The notes: a model not told the origin generated them from the letters alone. DNA of 64,000 nucleotides from Crambe crambe (GCA_963924555.1 OZ004584.1:1549001-1613000), one strand, 5' to 3'; positions 1 to 10,933 are shown, numbered from the stretch's first letter. Made by a program: numbers and translations.

Positions 1-20
1 AAGAAGAGAGGGAACTGGAG

Positions 21-1591
21 ATGTTTCTTGTTGGATGTGCAAAGGTTGGTTTCCCACGCTCATGTCAAGATGTAATGGAAATTGTGAGTAACAAGCTTGG
101 TCATCAAGTGTCGAATGGTTGGTGGGACAATTTTTGTAGGAGACACCCCAATCTAACTTTGAGAGTTGGTGCTCCACTCTCCAAGGCCAGGGCCATGGCT
201 GCAGATCCAGGATCACTTCGTGAATATTTTGATGTTCTTGAAGATACACTCACAAAAAATAATTTGATGGATAAACCAAATTTAATTTTTAATATGGACG
301 AATCAGGCTTTCCACTAAGTCCTAAAGCAATTAAAGGAATCTACAGCTGTGATGAGAGACATCCTGTTACAGTTACCTCTGGAGACAAGACTCAAATAAC
401 TGTTGTTGCCTGTGTTAGTGCTGCAGGTTATTGTATTCCCCCATGATCATTTGGGACAGGAAGAACCTTGCCCATGATTTAACAATAGGAGAAGTACCAG
501 GTACTGTGTATGGACTTTCTATGAAAGGATGGATCGACCAAGGCTTGTTTAACGAGTGGTTTATAAAGCATTTCTTGAAGTATGCACCAAGTACACGACC
601 TTTACTTCTTATATTTGATGGCCATTCGTCGCACTATTGCCCTGAAATTATAAGTTTAGCAGCAAAGCAAGAGGTCTTGCTATTCACACTACCTCCGAAT
701 ACAACCAATCTTACGCAGCCATTGGACAAGGGATGTTTTGGTCCCTTAAAAGCAGCCTGGAGAAAAGCATGCCACCAGTTTATAATGGCACACCCAGGAC
801 AAGTCGTCACACGGTACAATTTGCTACACTTTTTAATGAAGCTTGGATGAACTCGATGTCAGTAAAAAATATTACTGCTGGCTTCAAAACGACTGGTATA
901 GTGCCGTTCAATCCAAGTGCTCTCGAATTAGTATCAGAATCAGAAGAGCCAACACTGACCACGTCTTCAAATCTTGCCTATATACCATTTTATAGTCCAT
1001 GCCATAAATGTGCACAAAGACGTCCTTTCCTGGATTCGTATTCAGCCAATGAGGATGATGGTTTAGAAGCTTCGATTATGATGCCCGAGTTTGAAGAGAA
1101 AGAAGGAAGTGCTAGTGTTGAGAATATTGTTGTATTAGCTGAAAGATCAAAAAGTTTCATGAATCTCCAGGTCCCTTCTCCAATTTATAAAACTAAAATG
1201 CATCAGCCAAAGAAATCCAGTCGGGTTTTGACCAGTGAAGAAAATTTAAGGCTATTCATATCTATGGGCTATTAAAGGAAAAGGAAAAAAAGAAGACAGA
1301 AGAAGCTGAGAAAAAGAGAAAGAAGAAGGAAGAACAAGATAAGAAAAGGGAAGAAAATGCAAAAAAAAAAAGAAGAAGAAAGAAGAGGATGCAAAGAAAA
1401 AAGATCAGACAGAAAAGGAGGCAGATGCAATTGTTCGAAGCAAATTAGATTGTCCAGATTTTACTGAGGAAGAGCTCATTTTGTTCAAGCAGCGGTATGA
1501 CAATGGTTATGACTTGCTACATGATGAAAGATACAATTTGTGGGTGAAACTGAAAATTATAGAAGATACCAGTACAGGCAAGTTCAATTAG
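21..1591 (+). pseudogene. pogo/Tigger-type DDE transposase, frame-broken
   Basis: Transposase of the pogo/Tigger (CENP-B-like) group, which cuts and pastes DNA using a DDE/D RNase H fold. The N-terminal part has a CENPB-type helix-turn-helix (VSNGWWDNFCRRHPNL), and the catalytic core shows NMDESGF, then LIFDGHSSHY, then LTQPLDKGCFGPLK, the usual first, second and third acidic positions. The C-terminal part is a long Lys/Glu tract ending in FTEEELILFKQRYDNGYD. The reading frame changes three times: in a C run near 437-441, near 823, and in an A run near 1366-1375. At each place one base restores the family reading, so these may be assembly errors rather than decay. The start of the protein may lie left of the window. 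Downstream exons (1960-3251) probably belong to the same gene. Confidence 0.8.
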
Positions 1592-1958
1592 AGAGCTTTA
1601 CTCATGTTTCATGTGACTACTAACACAGCTGCAGGGTTTTATCTAACCAGTTTTGGTAAGGTCTAGACTACACCATGGATAGTGTCAATTGTCATTTCTC
1701 ACCCTTTTTTTTTGTGTAGCTAGAGCTATATATCTAACTAGTGATGTTACTATACAAGACAACCAACAAAGAACTTGAGCCAAAAGGAACAATTACAATT
1801 AAAGGAGCAGAGGAAGCTTGGACGTGAACTAAAGGCAGTGGAGAGAAAAAAGAAAAATATAGCTGGCAAAACTAGGGAAAGTGTAGCACCTGCAGTGACT
1901 TGTAAGTGGCTTGAAGCTATACTATAATCATTGCACTCTATAATTTGACTAACATAGC

Positions 1959-2060
1959 TCCTGGGCATGTGTTCACTGAACTAGAATTAGCTCTATTTGA
2001 GAGTCGATTTGAAGAGGGGTACGATATCAATACTGATACTTGTTACAATGCCTGGTTAAG
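1959..2060 (+). CDS. second copy of the FTExEL...GYD motif exon
   Basis: A short coding stretch reading FTELELALFESRFEEGYD. It is clearly related to FTEEELILFKQRYDNGYD at about 1458-1520 at the end of the transposase tract. It is bounded by an AG on the left and GTAAGT on the right, so it looks like an exon made by duplication. The function of this motif, which recurs at the C-terminus of pogo-like proteins, is not known to me. Confidence 0.45.
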
Positions 2061-2189
2061 TAAGTGCAAAAATATTTTTAAAATTTCATAATTATCTTTT
2101 CACTATTCAGAAGTCAGAACCGATCAGCGTGAAAGTATGCAACCTGTTTACTCCAAATATATAATATAATACTGTATGATTCATTTTTC

Positions 2190-3076
2190 CCAGAAACATT
2201 TCTGGAGTCTACATTTACAAGCAGCACACCAGCCCCCCCTACTACCCAACCCCTTGGTCGTGGTAAGCGTGTGATGATGAGGGGAGCTGGATCTCTCAGT
2301 GACAAAGGCAAGAGTCTGATCTACATACTTGTAATTTCAGTCTGTACGTAATTCTCTGATTCTAAATAGTAGCTACCCCCTGCCAAACCCCGTGGAAGTC
2401 GTGGTACCCAAAACAGAGAGATTGATGGATCAGTCACAGAGGGAGAAGACAAAGAAGAAGCAGCAATCGGTAACCAGTCACACACTTTTAAATGATTACG
2501 TTTATTTTTACTTTTCATTTTAGTACCCCCCTCTGGCCATGGTAAGCGTGTGACAAGGAGAGCTGCATCTCTCAAAGGTAAAATAAAAAGTATGTGTAAA
2601 GGCAAGAGTTGTCTAAATAGTAGTGCCCCCATGTAGGTCATGGTGCACAAAGCAAAGAGACCAATCCCAAATCCTCAGCTGGCCGTGGCAAGTGTATGAG
2701 GGGAGCTGCATCTCTCAAAAGTAAGGCAAAATCTGATCTACACTTGTAATTCTCAGTACAACTTTAAATAGTGCCCCCTGCCAAACCCCATGGAGGTCAT
2801 GGTACCCAAATCAGAGAGACTAATCTATTAGTCACAGAGGGAGAGGATGAAGAAGAAGCAGCAATTGGTAAGCAGTTACACACTTGTGTGAGTGTGAAAA
2901 ATGACTTTTAAACCTTTAGTGCCCCCCCCCCCCCTCCCTCCCTCCCTATAGTCATGGTAAGCATGTGGTAATGAGGGGAGCTGCACCTCTCAATCTATGT
3001 TATGCACTTCTAAATAGTGCCCCCTACTAAAACTTGTGGAAGTCAAGTTAATTGGTAGTGGTCCTTTTTCTGTAGG
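2190..3076 (+). repeat. tandemly repeated micro-exons of the pogo-like gene
   Basis: At least six related segments of about 90-150 bp follow each other. Each starts with an AG and a CCCCC-rich stretch (about 2232, 2373, 2525, 2623, 2771, 2921, 3018), then shows GGTCATGGTAAGC or GTCGTGGTACCC-like cores. Two exon types alternate: a basic one (GHGKRVTRRAASL-like) and an acidic one (TEGEDKEEAAIG-like). Most ends carry GTAA/GTAAG donors and TAG acceptors, so the array resembles duplicated exon pairs of a linker between the transposase and the zinc finger. Exact exon choice cannot be fixed without transcripts. Confidence 0.5.
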
Positions 3077-3251
3077 AAGTGATATCGAGATTACAGTCAG
3101 CAGCAAGTGCTCTGAAAGAAAGTGTGCCCACCCTAGAGCAAGAACATGGGTGCAATGTGGATTATGCAGTAGATGGTGGCACTGCATGTGTACAAAACTT
3201 ACAAGAGCTAAGGCTCAAGAATGCAACTTTATTTGTTCTGTTTGTAGCTAG
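3077..3251 (+). CDS. PHD-like zinc finger, terminal exon
   Basis: The exon follows a TTTTCTGTAG acceptor and ends at a TAG. It encodes a Cys/His finger: CSERKCAHPRARTW, VQCGLCSRWWHCMC, then FICSVC. The CxxC ... WWHxxC ... CxxC order is that of the degenerate PHD fingers found at the C-terminus of pogo/Tigger-like and other transposon proteins, where they are thought to bind histone tails or protein partners. It lies in the same direction as the transposase at 21-1591, so I infer that it is that gene's last exon. Confidence 0.6.
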
Positions 3252-4043
3252 CCGAGTATATTTCAATCTATATATTATTTGCTCTGATACTGTCAAGCCT
3301 GTTTGTGAATTGCCTGTGTTTACCCTGATTGTGCTGTGTATGCCCCATGTTTACCTGCATATACCCATCTGTTTAGCTCCAAAAATTGCATAGGATACTG
3401 GAAGTGTATGTTTTACTGTGTAAACTCGCCACCAGTATACTAGGTCCTAAATCAAGCCTTACCTCAGTAAAAAAAATAATTTTGGACCACTGAATAAGAG
3501 CCTCAAGAGTACTAATGCTACTCGAAATCCGTGACCCAGTACAGAGGTCTCGACCTCCACCCTCGTGCTTAGGAGCCAAAGGGGAAGTGGTAGTGGTACT
3601 GTGTACAGGAGCTTGTGCCAAGGCAAAGTAGCCAACTCACCATGCACCACATGCCTTATGTTACGTCTTCTTGATAATCGTAATACAAATTCGGATGTCC
3701 GACTACGTAAGAACTAATTGAGTGCTACTGGGAAGGTCAAAGTTGTTTTTCTCACTGTAAAGTGATTAAAAATAATGTAGTGTAATGTTTTCTCACATTA
3801 TTTGTGACAAGGATACTAGGAAGCAAGATTTTCGTTAGGCGTTCGAACATGAAGGTATGCGTACGAAAATAGATTTATTTCGGACTCTCTACAATTGGCT
3901 ACTGCGACGGTAGTTCTGAAGCATAGCTACTCATTTTAGGAAGAAATATTAGACACTCCTACTACTATAATTTCATACTTCAACCATATTCAGTAGAGTT
4001 GTATGGACTAAAATACGGCGTCCGATTATAGGTGGCGTCTGAT
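3252..4043. other. no gene seen
   Basis: AT-rich DNA after the pogo-like gene. Short open stretches on the minus strand (3373-3650) have no recognisable protein character. I found no convincing right-hand terminal repeat for the pogo-like element here. Confidence 0.5.
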
Positions 4044-4378
4044 ATACGTTCGCGACCGGGGTCAAAGTGAGGTCAAGGGGTCAAGATCGATTTTCTGTTC
4101 CGGTCAGACGGTCAACGGCTCTTCCGAGTTTCGGTCAAGGGTCAAGATATGATTCAGGACTGAAGTCTTCCCAATGCTGTTACCGAACAATTAAAGTAGC
4201 TAGATACATTTGCTTACATTTAGTCGTCTCTATAATAGCTAATTATAATAGCTTAGCAATAACCATAGATACTATACTCCGCCCCGGGATTGGAAACGGA
4301 AGATTTCCCGCGGACACTCCGTGTTAGAGGAGAAATTGCGCGCGAAAATTTGTCGCTATGACAATAACTGGCTTTATA

Positions 4379-5030
4379 ATGGCTTCTTGTTCTACAGCAA
4401 GCATACTAAATGAGCTAGAAGGACAAGGTAAGCTACTACAAGTATAAATCATCACAATAAGTTTACTAATAAATTATCACAGGTCTGTTGCTAAAGGCTG
4501 TCAATGCTTTACTAGCAGATGATTCCTTCACATTAGATACTGAAGCTACAAAAAGTTCATATGAAATTGCTGAAAAACTATCTCGCTTTATCATCGAAAA
4601 TGAAACTGTTGTTTCAATATTTGAAGCCAGACTAGCACTGGTGTTAGGTAGCTGCATTGAATGGAGAAGAACAAAACAAAATAAAAACAGAGAGCAAACA
4701 TGGTCATCTTACCACAAAATACGAGTGGAAGGATCTACTAGAGAGCATTCCTGTATCAAATTTAATGAATCTTGTACAATATTTTATCAGTATATCGGAC
4801 ATCACCTTTTTTTTAAGGAACCGATAAAGATCTGTCATCCTGTACCTACTGTAGCTTCCACTCCACCACCGTCATTAACTTACAATGAAAGAAACGCTCT
4901 ACGATATGTTGCTGGATATATTCCAAGACTGTTGAAAAAGAAAATTCAAGACCCCTTCCTAAAAGACCAAGACCACAGAAAGTGTCTAAAAAGCCTCTTG
5001 GGTTATATTAGTATATCATGTAGCTATAGC
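4379..5030 (+). pseudogene. transposon protein, N-terminal and middle part
   Basis: A first exon begins at the ATG at 4379 (MASCSTASILNELEGQG). It is followed by a short intron (GTAAGC at 4431 to CAG at 4481) and then an open exon to about 5030. Recognisable blocks are LLADDSFTLD, EQTWSSYHKIR, FYQYIGHHLF and the strongly conserved YNERNALRYVAGYIPR. I know these blocks from abundant transposon-borne proteins of sponges and cnidarians but cannot name the superfamily with certainty. The homology stops after CLKSLLGY. The expected acidic and C-terminal part is found next door on the opposite strand (5043-5526). Confidence 0.55.
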
Positions 5031-5042
5031 TTGATGCTGACA

Positions 5043-5526
5043 TTATTCCATAAGTACATTATTATAACATCGATATTTAAGATGATTGGGGTGACACTCA
5101 CTGGAACTAGATTCAGAAATTAGTTGTTTTCTTATTCCTTTTGATTTTCGCGTGGTTTTCTTATGTGTGGCCTTAAAGTTTCCTATCCACGAGGAGGCAT
5201 AGGCAAATCTTCTGATTTTCAAAAACTGGCTGACCACCATATGCAGGAGGGCAACACTGCTCTCCTCTTGCCATTCCTCATTCAAGAGGGACCAAAAAAA
5301 AGGCAACTTGATCGCTTTCTGCTATCTCCTTCATAACTGCATCTGTCAGCTCCATATCTTTTCCCAGTCTGTTTCTCACCTCGTATTCTATCGCAACAAA
5401 AACATCAAACGTTTTATTGTTTACTAGGGTAAGACCACCACTATCCATTAGGTCTACCCAGTCATGTGAGTCATCATCATCATCTTCTTCATCACCATCA
5501 TCAGTCAGTAGATCACTGATGCACAA
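5043..5526 (-). pseudogene. transposon protein, C-terminal part, on the opposite strand
   Basis: The minus strand encodes an acidic stretch (DDGDEEDDDDD), then HDWVDLMDSGGLTLVN, VFVAIEYEVRNRLG, and after one frame change at an A-rich run near 5291-5297, VAFFWSLLNEEWQEE, RRFAYASSWIGNF and KKTTRKSKGIRKQL. From memory of this transposon-protein family these blocks follow the NALRYVAGY block on the same polypeptide. Here they lie convergent to it. So either the 3' half of the gene has been inverted inside the element, or two relatives were combined. Confidence 0.5.
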
Positions 5527-5603
5527 AATTATTTGAAGTAGAAAGTTTTAATGTCATTTTGATGAGGTTGGTATCTGCATTTCCAGTACATACTTTGCTG
5601 GAA

Positions 5604-6107
5604 TCAATTTTTGGTTTCAATAGCTGGAACACTTGATACCACAGTAGGTAAATTCCACAATAATTCACAATTCATAGGATTCAGCTTGTTGTTGGGAAAT
5701 GATATGCTCCATTTCAAATCTTCAGCTATAGATAATGTTGTTACTATATCAGTTCTTGATGATTCTTTGATTGAGGTACTCAATTTGCATAGAGTAACAG
5801 GTATTTTGGGTGCATCAAGAATGATCCACGTTGGTGGTAAACCAAAAAATTTGAGTCTTGCATGTAGAGCAGTGGCATCAACTTCTCTTCCAAGGTATGA
5901 TGTAATGGGAAAGGAGACAAGGAGAGGTGGTAAGTGCTTTTTTGGTGGTGATATTATAAGCCCATTGATCGCTCTCTGCTGCTGCTTCTTTCTGCACGAT
6001 CTTTGAGCACTCAAGCGAAACTTCCTTCCACCCATGGCTGATAGAAATAAATACATAACTAGCCTATATAGCTTATTATCCCATGCACAATGCACAGCTA
6101 TAGTCAT
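5604..6107 (-). pseudogene. second transposon-encoded coding remnant
   Basis: An open stretch of about 167 codons on the minus strand, inside the 9-bp-duplication element. It has a basic N-terminal part and blocks such as LPPTWIILDAPKIPVTLCK and LSIAEDLKWSISF. I do not recognise a domain. It may be a companion ORF of the same element, convergent with the plus-strand gene. The plus strand of the same region is also open (5611-6006), which weakens the call. Confidence 0.3.
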
Positions 6108-7651
6108 GGTTGTAGTTAGCTAGCTATATATGAATGTGGTGTTACTTTACAGATAGCTGATCAATGTCATAATTTATAGATCAGCAAAAGTGCATCATTA
6201 CAAGAGTACACCAAATCTTATATTGCTCAAGCGATAATCTAGTCCTAGCTTTAGTATTTGCATGATGGAGCTTTTCTTTTAATATTATAGTACTGATGTT
6301 CTTCCCCCGACCAGTTAAGACCCTATCATACCTCTAACTGAGTAAAACTAGACTATCATTGTAGCACACTTGTTATAAACAAGCTCAAGCGATATCCCAA
6401 TCCTAGTTGCAGCAGATTCATGAAAAAATAATGCTCAAATGCTCCTTATATGGCCTTTTTTACCCCAACAAGTTCTGTAGATATATTTATTTCTTGGAGT
6501 GAGAATATCTCTATCCCAAACTGCTTTTGCTCTACTGAATTTATAGTATTAGTAAGTTACCTATGGATACTAAAGTTTGACCATCTTTTTACCGTATAGA
6601 TTCTATTGCTCACCTTATAATAACGAAAAAACCTCCGTTGCTACAGCTTGTTGACGACCGTTACTATACAACACGGAGTGTCCGCGCATATTTTGTATTG
6701 TTGTAATGGAAAAATTTGGATGCGCAGACTTCGTTTCCAATCCCGGGGCGGAGTATAGTATCTATGCAATAACCAAACTGCTGATCGATCGATCAGATCA
6801 GCGAATAATATTATGACGTCAAGATATGATGTAATCATAATAAGTACTGCGCTGCGCGCGCGCTGTGCAGAAAATTTCACTGCTGCTATAATGTATTGTG
6901 TAGCTAGCTACATCTTGGTAGTCTTACATAAGATTCATGACTGATGATATCCTGTTGAATTATGGTGCTACTCACTTGAATGATGGTCTGTTAAATAATT
7001 GCAAGAGTAAATTGAATTTGGTGATTAGCTAGCTACACCTCACCCTCAGGAACTTCCCATGATAAAAAGATACCAATCCCGTAATTTCCTCCTTAGTCAT
7101 CCCTGGGCAGTTAGCAGGGAGGTGACATGCAAGAAAGTGCTCGGAATAAGTCGATAATTGCGCATGCGTAATACGTACGTAAGGTACCGGTCAAGAAAAG
7201 GTATTAGGTACGGTCAACAGGTCAAGGAAAATTTCTGTGCATGGTCAAGAGGTCAACATAGATTTTTGGGTGGTCAAAAACCTTGACCCCGGTCGCGAAC
7301 GTATGTACAGAGTGAATGGGAGTGACCTCCCCCTGTAATGAGCATATTTACCACAGAGAAAACATGGAAGACAATCCTTGGAGGGATGGCAGCTTGAGAG
7401 GTCACACTAGGCCAGTCATTACTGGAACTTGCCATTGTTTTGTGCACTAGAATGGTGATATTCATTATCATTTGTTATTGTACAGTTACCTTGTGGTTTA
7501 ACACTTTAGGGGAAGGAGGCCAGCTTGGGCCTTATTGGAACTTGCAATTGTTATAGTGCATTCTGTTTAGTTATGTTTATTACATGTTATTATGTTAGCT
7601 ATTATGTTAAAAACAGTTTGTGGCTTACCTTGTGGTTAAGGCCAAAGGTTT

Positions 7652-7694
7652 ATGCTCTAATACACTTCCTCAGGAAGTATATGTATTAGAGCAT
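7652..7694. repeat. hairpin with 19-bp-class arms
   Basis: ATGCTCTAATACA then CTTCCT on the left pairs with AGGAAG then TGTATTAGAGCAT on the right, interrupted by a short TATA bulge. It is a foldback with no coding content. Confidence 0.6.
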
Positions 7695-8399
7695 CCTGTC
7701 TCTTAACCAGACACTTCTAAAAATTCACCACAAATCCCCCCCCCCCCCCCCCCCCCCCCAACCTTGATCTTACTGATGAGTAGCTGCACATAGTCTCATG
7801 CATGCAAAAACAGACCGTTTTGGTAACCCACAGCAATGGAAGCTCAAGAAGCTTAGCGAGGAATCTATATGCTTTGATATTTCAAAGAATGGTTTTTCTG
7901 GTAAAGTAGTGCATTGCCTAGAACATACTGCAGTTTAAATGAAGGAAACATTGTATGAGAGGAGATAAGGCCAGAAGTTTGTAGGAGGTGAAGGCTAGCT
8001 TTTGTGGTGTGCATTATTTGGATATGCAATTAAACTACCTGTTTTTTAGGGTTTCACGGATGCCTGCAGCTCGCCTGCTTCATTACAATTTGTGTAACGG
8101 AGTGAATCCCTTTAATTGAAGGGCTAGAGCGCATGTGCATGCAATGGTTGGAGGCCCTTCGTTTTTCCACTGCCCGTGAAAAAAGCGGGCCTGTGTATGA
8201 CCCGCAAAAAAGTGGGCCTTGGTACGAGGCTAGCATGCTCACCCACGATTGTAGCAATTGCTTTCCCCTGATGCTAAGTGGTCCCTGGATTATAAGGCTA
8301 CCCCTTGGGAAAGTGGTCTTACATTGCAGGTTGTCTCTAAAAGGGACCAATGTATTAGAAAGTGGTAGGGGGCATGCTAAGTGCTCAGATGAATTGCTA

Positions 8400-8448
8400 C
8401 AACTTTCCAGGAATCCTTGAGTATGACTCAACGATTCCTGGAAAGTTG
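8400..8448. repeat. 49-bp near-perfect palindrome
   Basis: A perfect 16-bp arm (CAACTTTCCAGGAATC) at 8400-8415 is matched by its complement at 8433-8448. The stem continues inward with TTGAGT/ACTCAA around an ATG loop after one C-C mismatch. Confidence 0.75.
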
Positions 8449-9410
8449 AATCAACATAGCTAACATAATAATTATAGCAAATACATCACTAGCACTCCCA
8501 AGCCTACTAAGCCGCCTGTTGGCTACACAGTCACCTGTGTAGAGTAACACATACCGGTGTCAGATACCAGTGTCATAGACAGGTGTCAAAGTTTTGGGGA
8601 TCCCTGTCCCCAAATCTATGTAGATATGGGGATCCCCATCCCTAAATCTACGTATATACCGTCCCTACGGGACCCCTATGTAGATATGGGGACCCCAGCC
8701 TGTTTTGACTAGTAGACTAGCAGAGGTGTAGCTAGCAGTGTTTTGAATACTCTCGCTAGTCAGGCTCTCCCTCATAATAACTGTAACCTGAATGGTGTAA
8801 AGAATTTGGAATGCATGGTATAATCTAATTAATTAGCTATCTAAATTAATTATTACCAGTCTAAACCTCATTACTGGACCATAGATGTGTTGGCTTATAT
8901 TGATCAGGCAAATGCCTGACCTGCCTGGGTCTGACCCTGCGCTACCTATGTCTAGGTACTGATGGGGAACCCATCCCAAATGCATCCACAAAATCTCAGT
9001 AATAGTTAAATCCATGTTAGAACTTGGCCTTTAGGATGGCTGCATCATCAGCTACCAAGCAACTTTAGGGATTTCCAAAAGCACTGAACAATCATGCTCT
9101 CTGATATAAAAGCTGCAAGGGCTGGGGGTCTCTATTATCTATGCGGGAAATGCCTAAAGACCAATGGCTATATACATGTACTTGACCCTAGCAAAGGGGG
9201 CAAGAAAAGTCATAAACAGCGAGAACAGAGAGTACAAAATAATGATGAATTTCATATAGCTTCTGTATCTACCTGCAAAAAAATTTCCATCAGTAAAACT
9301 TAAAAATAAATGCATGGTGTATATCAAGTCTATGTGTCTGAGGCATCAAGTCTTTTTAAAGATGAACTTGTTCAACACCTGGAGCACTATCGATAAATTT
9401 CCAGGGTAGC

Positions 9411-9413
9411 CCC

Positions 9414-9459
<46 letters not shown>
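9411..9459. repeat. poly-C plus (AC)n microsatellite
   Basis: About 20 C bases run directly into about 15 AC dinucleotides. It is a simple repeat. The Gly/Val-Cys reading frames across it are artefacts. Confidence 0.9.
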
Positions 9460-9461
<2 letters not shown>

Positions 9462-9560
9462 TAGGCCTGGGTACTGGGTACCTGATTTCATGGCTGTCTA
9501 GACATGCATATAAATTTTGGTTTTGGATTTCCTGTTGAATACTATCAAGTAGGCACTTCA

Positions 9561-9717
9561 TACAGTGGATTGATCTTGCAACATGAAATTCAGAACACCA
9601 AACCAAAATTTACATAGCTAACCTCCTTTCAAATGGCTCTGGAATTGGGTTATTTTGAAAGGAGGCTATGTAAATTTTGGTTTTGCTGTTCTGGATTTGT
9701 ATTGCAAGATCACTGTA
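9561..9717. mobile_element. hairpin MITE, TA ends (copy 1)
   Basis: The left arm begins TACAGTGGATTGATCTTGCA and the right arm ends TTGCAAGATCACTGTA. The inner arms carry CCAAAATTTACATAG and its complement. About 157 bp fold back on themselves. The same family recurs at 11437-11605 (longer arms) and in part at 10723-10806. TA at both ends suggests a Tc1/mariner-type donor. Confidence 0.7.
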
Positions 9718-9721
9718 CTAC

Positions 9722-10051
9722 ATCTACATATCACTTGAAGGTGGCTAGTAGGCCCAATCCATGGGAACAGTGGAATACTGGACTAGAATACTACCATCTA
9801 GCTAGTAGCTAGCTAGATCTTAGGCCCATACTAATAATTATTTATTGCTCCTCAAATCATGTATGATAGCTTGAGTATTGTATCTGTCATATGCTGAATC
9901 CCACATCCACATTCCATATTACCATCTGGTCAGACTGATACTGTAGCTATAAACTATAATTCTCAATGCTTCTAGATATATACGTACTCAAAAAAAATGA
10001 TGCCGCATTATTTATCCGGGCCTACTATCTACCTTCAAGTGATATGTAGAT
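9722..10051. mobile_element. 330-bp TIR element (MITE)
   Basis: Inverted ends of 34 bp (ATCTACATATCACTTGAAGG at 9722; complement ending 10051) match at all but about two positions. It has no coding capacity. It lies 4 bp from the hairpin MITE at 9561-9717, so one may have used the other as a landing site. Confidence 0.65.
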
Positions 10052-10722
10052 AATTAGCTATGTATTTTCATTACTCAGCAAACATCCTCAGGGAACTATA
10101 GTGATCAACATGATCACGTCTCCTCTTGTGTTGTGCACTCCAACCCTCTGCAAAAAGCAATTTTTTCATGGTTATGTTTAACACAAAGCTGCTACATCCA
10201 CCTTTAACTGCATCACACTGATGCATGTTATAGATTCCTGCATCTGAATTGGTACAATTGTTGCTAATACCCATGCAATACAGAACATGGAAGCCCACTG
10301 TCAGGAGAGTCAGCATTACCAGTTAGAACTATGATCAGCCCATAGATACTCCATGATTAGCCTCACTGTTATAAAAAAATGCCAAAATTCACACAACCAA
10401 ATGCCATGTGCTTAAATTTTCTTCTTCTTCTTCTCTTCCTCCCACGCGTGGTATTTTACCTTTTTCGATCCGCCTGCAAAGTGCATGCATGTACGTGCCA
10501 GGGAATGGGGCTAGGCATGCAGTCAGCACATGCAAATCGACCAAATCATTGAAGTCTATCACTGTTAGTGTACATCCAAAGTTGAATATGCTGGACGATC
10601 ATGATGAGTTTTAGAGCATTCCACCATTCCAGTATTCCGTCCATTCCACCGAATCAAGATACCCAGTTATATTTCCAGATGGTTGCAAGGAATGAGAAAT
10701 AGGTAGTGGCTTACAAGGACCT

Positions 10723-10806
10723 GAGAACACCAAACCAAAATTATATAGCTTCCCGCCACAATTATGTCAGTTGAAAGGAGGCTATGTAAATTTTGGCTTG
10801 GTGTTT
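10723..10806. mobile_element. truncated hairpin MITE (copy 2)
   Basis: ACACCAAACCAAAATTATAT on the left and AGGCTATGTAAATTTTGG on the right are the inner arms of the MITE at 9561-9717. The outer TACAGTG ends are missing. Confidence 0.55.
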
Positions 10807-10933
10807 CGTGCGGCCCAGAATATCTAAGGGCATCACAATACTGTTAATAGGGAACGTTCCTTTGGTATATTCCGCAACCCAAACTTTCCGAGTTGGTCTC
10901 TTCTGTCAGAGCCAATTCATCTATCCAAACTTA

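Larger units (their letters stand above)
4265..6765. mobile_element. 2.5 kb TIR transposon with 9-bp target duplication, nested in the outer element
   Basis: Perfect 34-bp terminal inverted repeats (starting ATAGATACTATACTCC) lie at 4265-4298 and 6732-6765. They are directly flanked by the 9-bp duplication GCAATAACC at 4256-4264 and 6766-6774. A second inner inverted block (CGGACACTCCGTGTT) follows on both sides. A 9-bp duplication is typical of MULE-type transposons, but the encoded proteins do not let me confirm that class. It carries coding remnants on both strands (4379-5024 plus, 5043-6107 minus). Confidence 0.8.
4044..7304. mobile_element. outer TIR element with TA ends, split by a nested insertion
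   Basis: The two ends are perfect inverted repeats of 22 bp (4044-4065 and 7283-7304; core CGTTCGCGACCGGGGTCAA) bounded by TA. Subterminal DNA on both sides carries many copies of GGTCAA (for example 4071, 4079, 4134, and 7214-7275), all in the same orientation except in the TIR itself. Without the nested element the outer element is about 750 bp and has no coding capacity, so it is non-autonomous. TA ends fit a Tc1/mariner/pogo-type target, but the family is not certain. Confidence 0.7.
7305..9560. other. gene-poor stretch with hairpins and a poly-C run
   Basis: No ORF has recognisable protein character. The stretch holds a hairpin at 7652-7694, a C homopolymer at about 7737-7759, a long palindrome at 8400-8448, degenerate GGGGATCCC/TCTATGTAGATATGGGG repeats at 8597-8700, and a C run joined to an (AC)n microsatellite at 9411-9459. 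Confidence 0.6.

Noticed and set aside
8054-8431. Overlapping ORFs on both strands of over 90 codons
   Set aside because: No domain character. The frames overlap a palindrome and short inverted words, which keep both strands open together.
9346-9606. Minus-strand ORF with poly-Gly and VCVCV
   Set aside because: Product of the poly-C/(AC)n tract and the adjacent MITE.
10071-10316. Minus-strand ORF with a signal-peptide-like start (MLTLLTVGFHVLYCMG) and several cysteines
   Set aside because: Only 81 codons, no family recognised, and an acceptor-like site in its middle makes the reading ambiguous. It could be chance.
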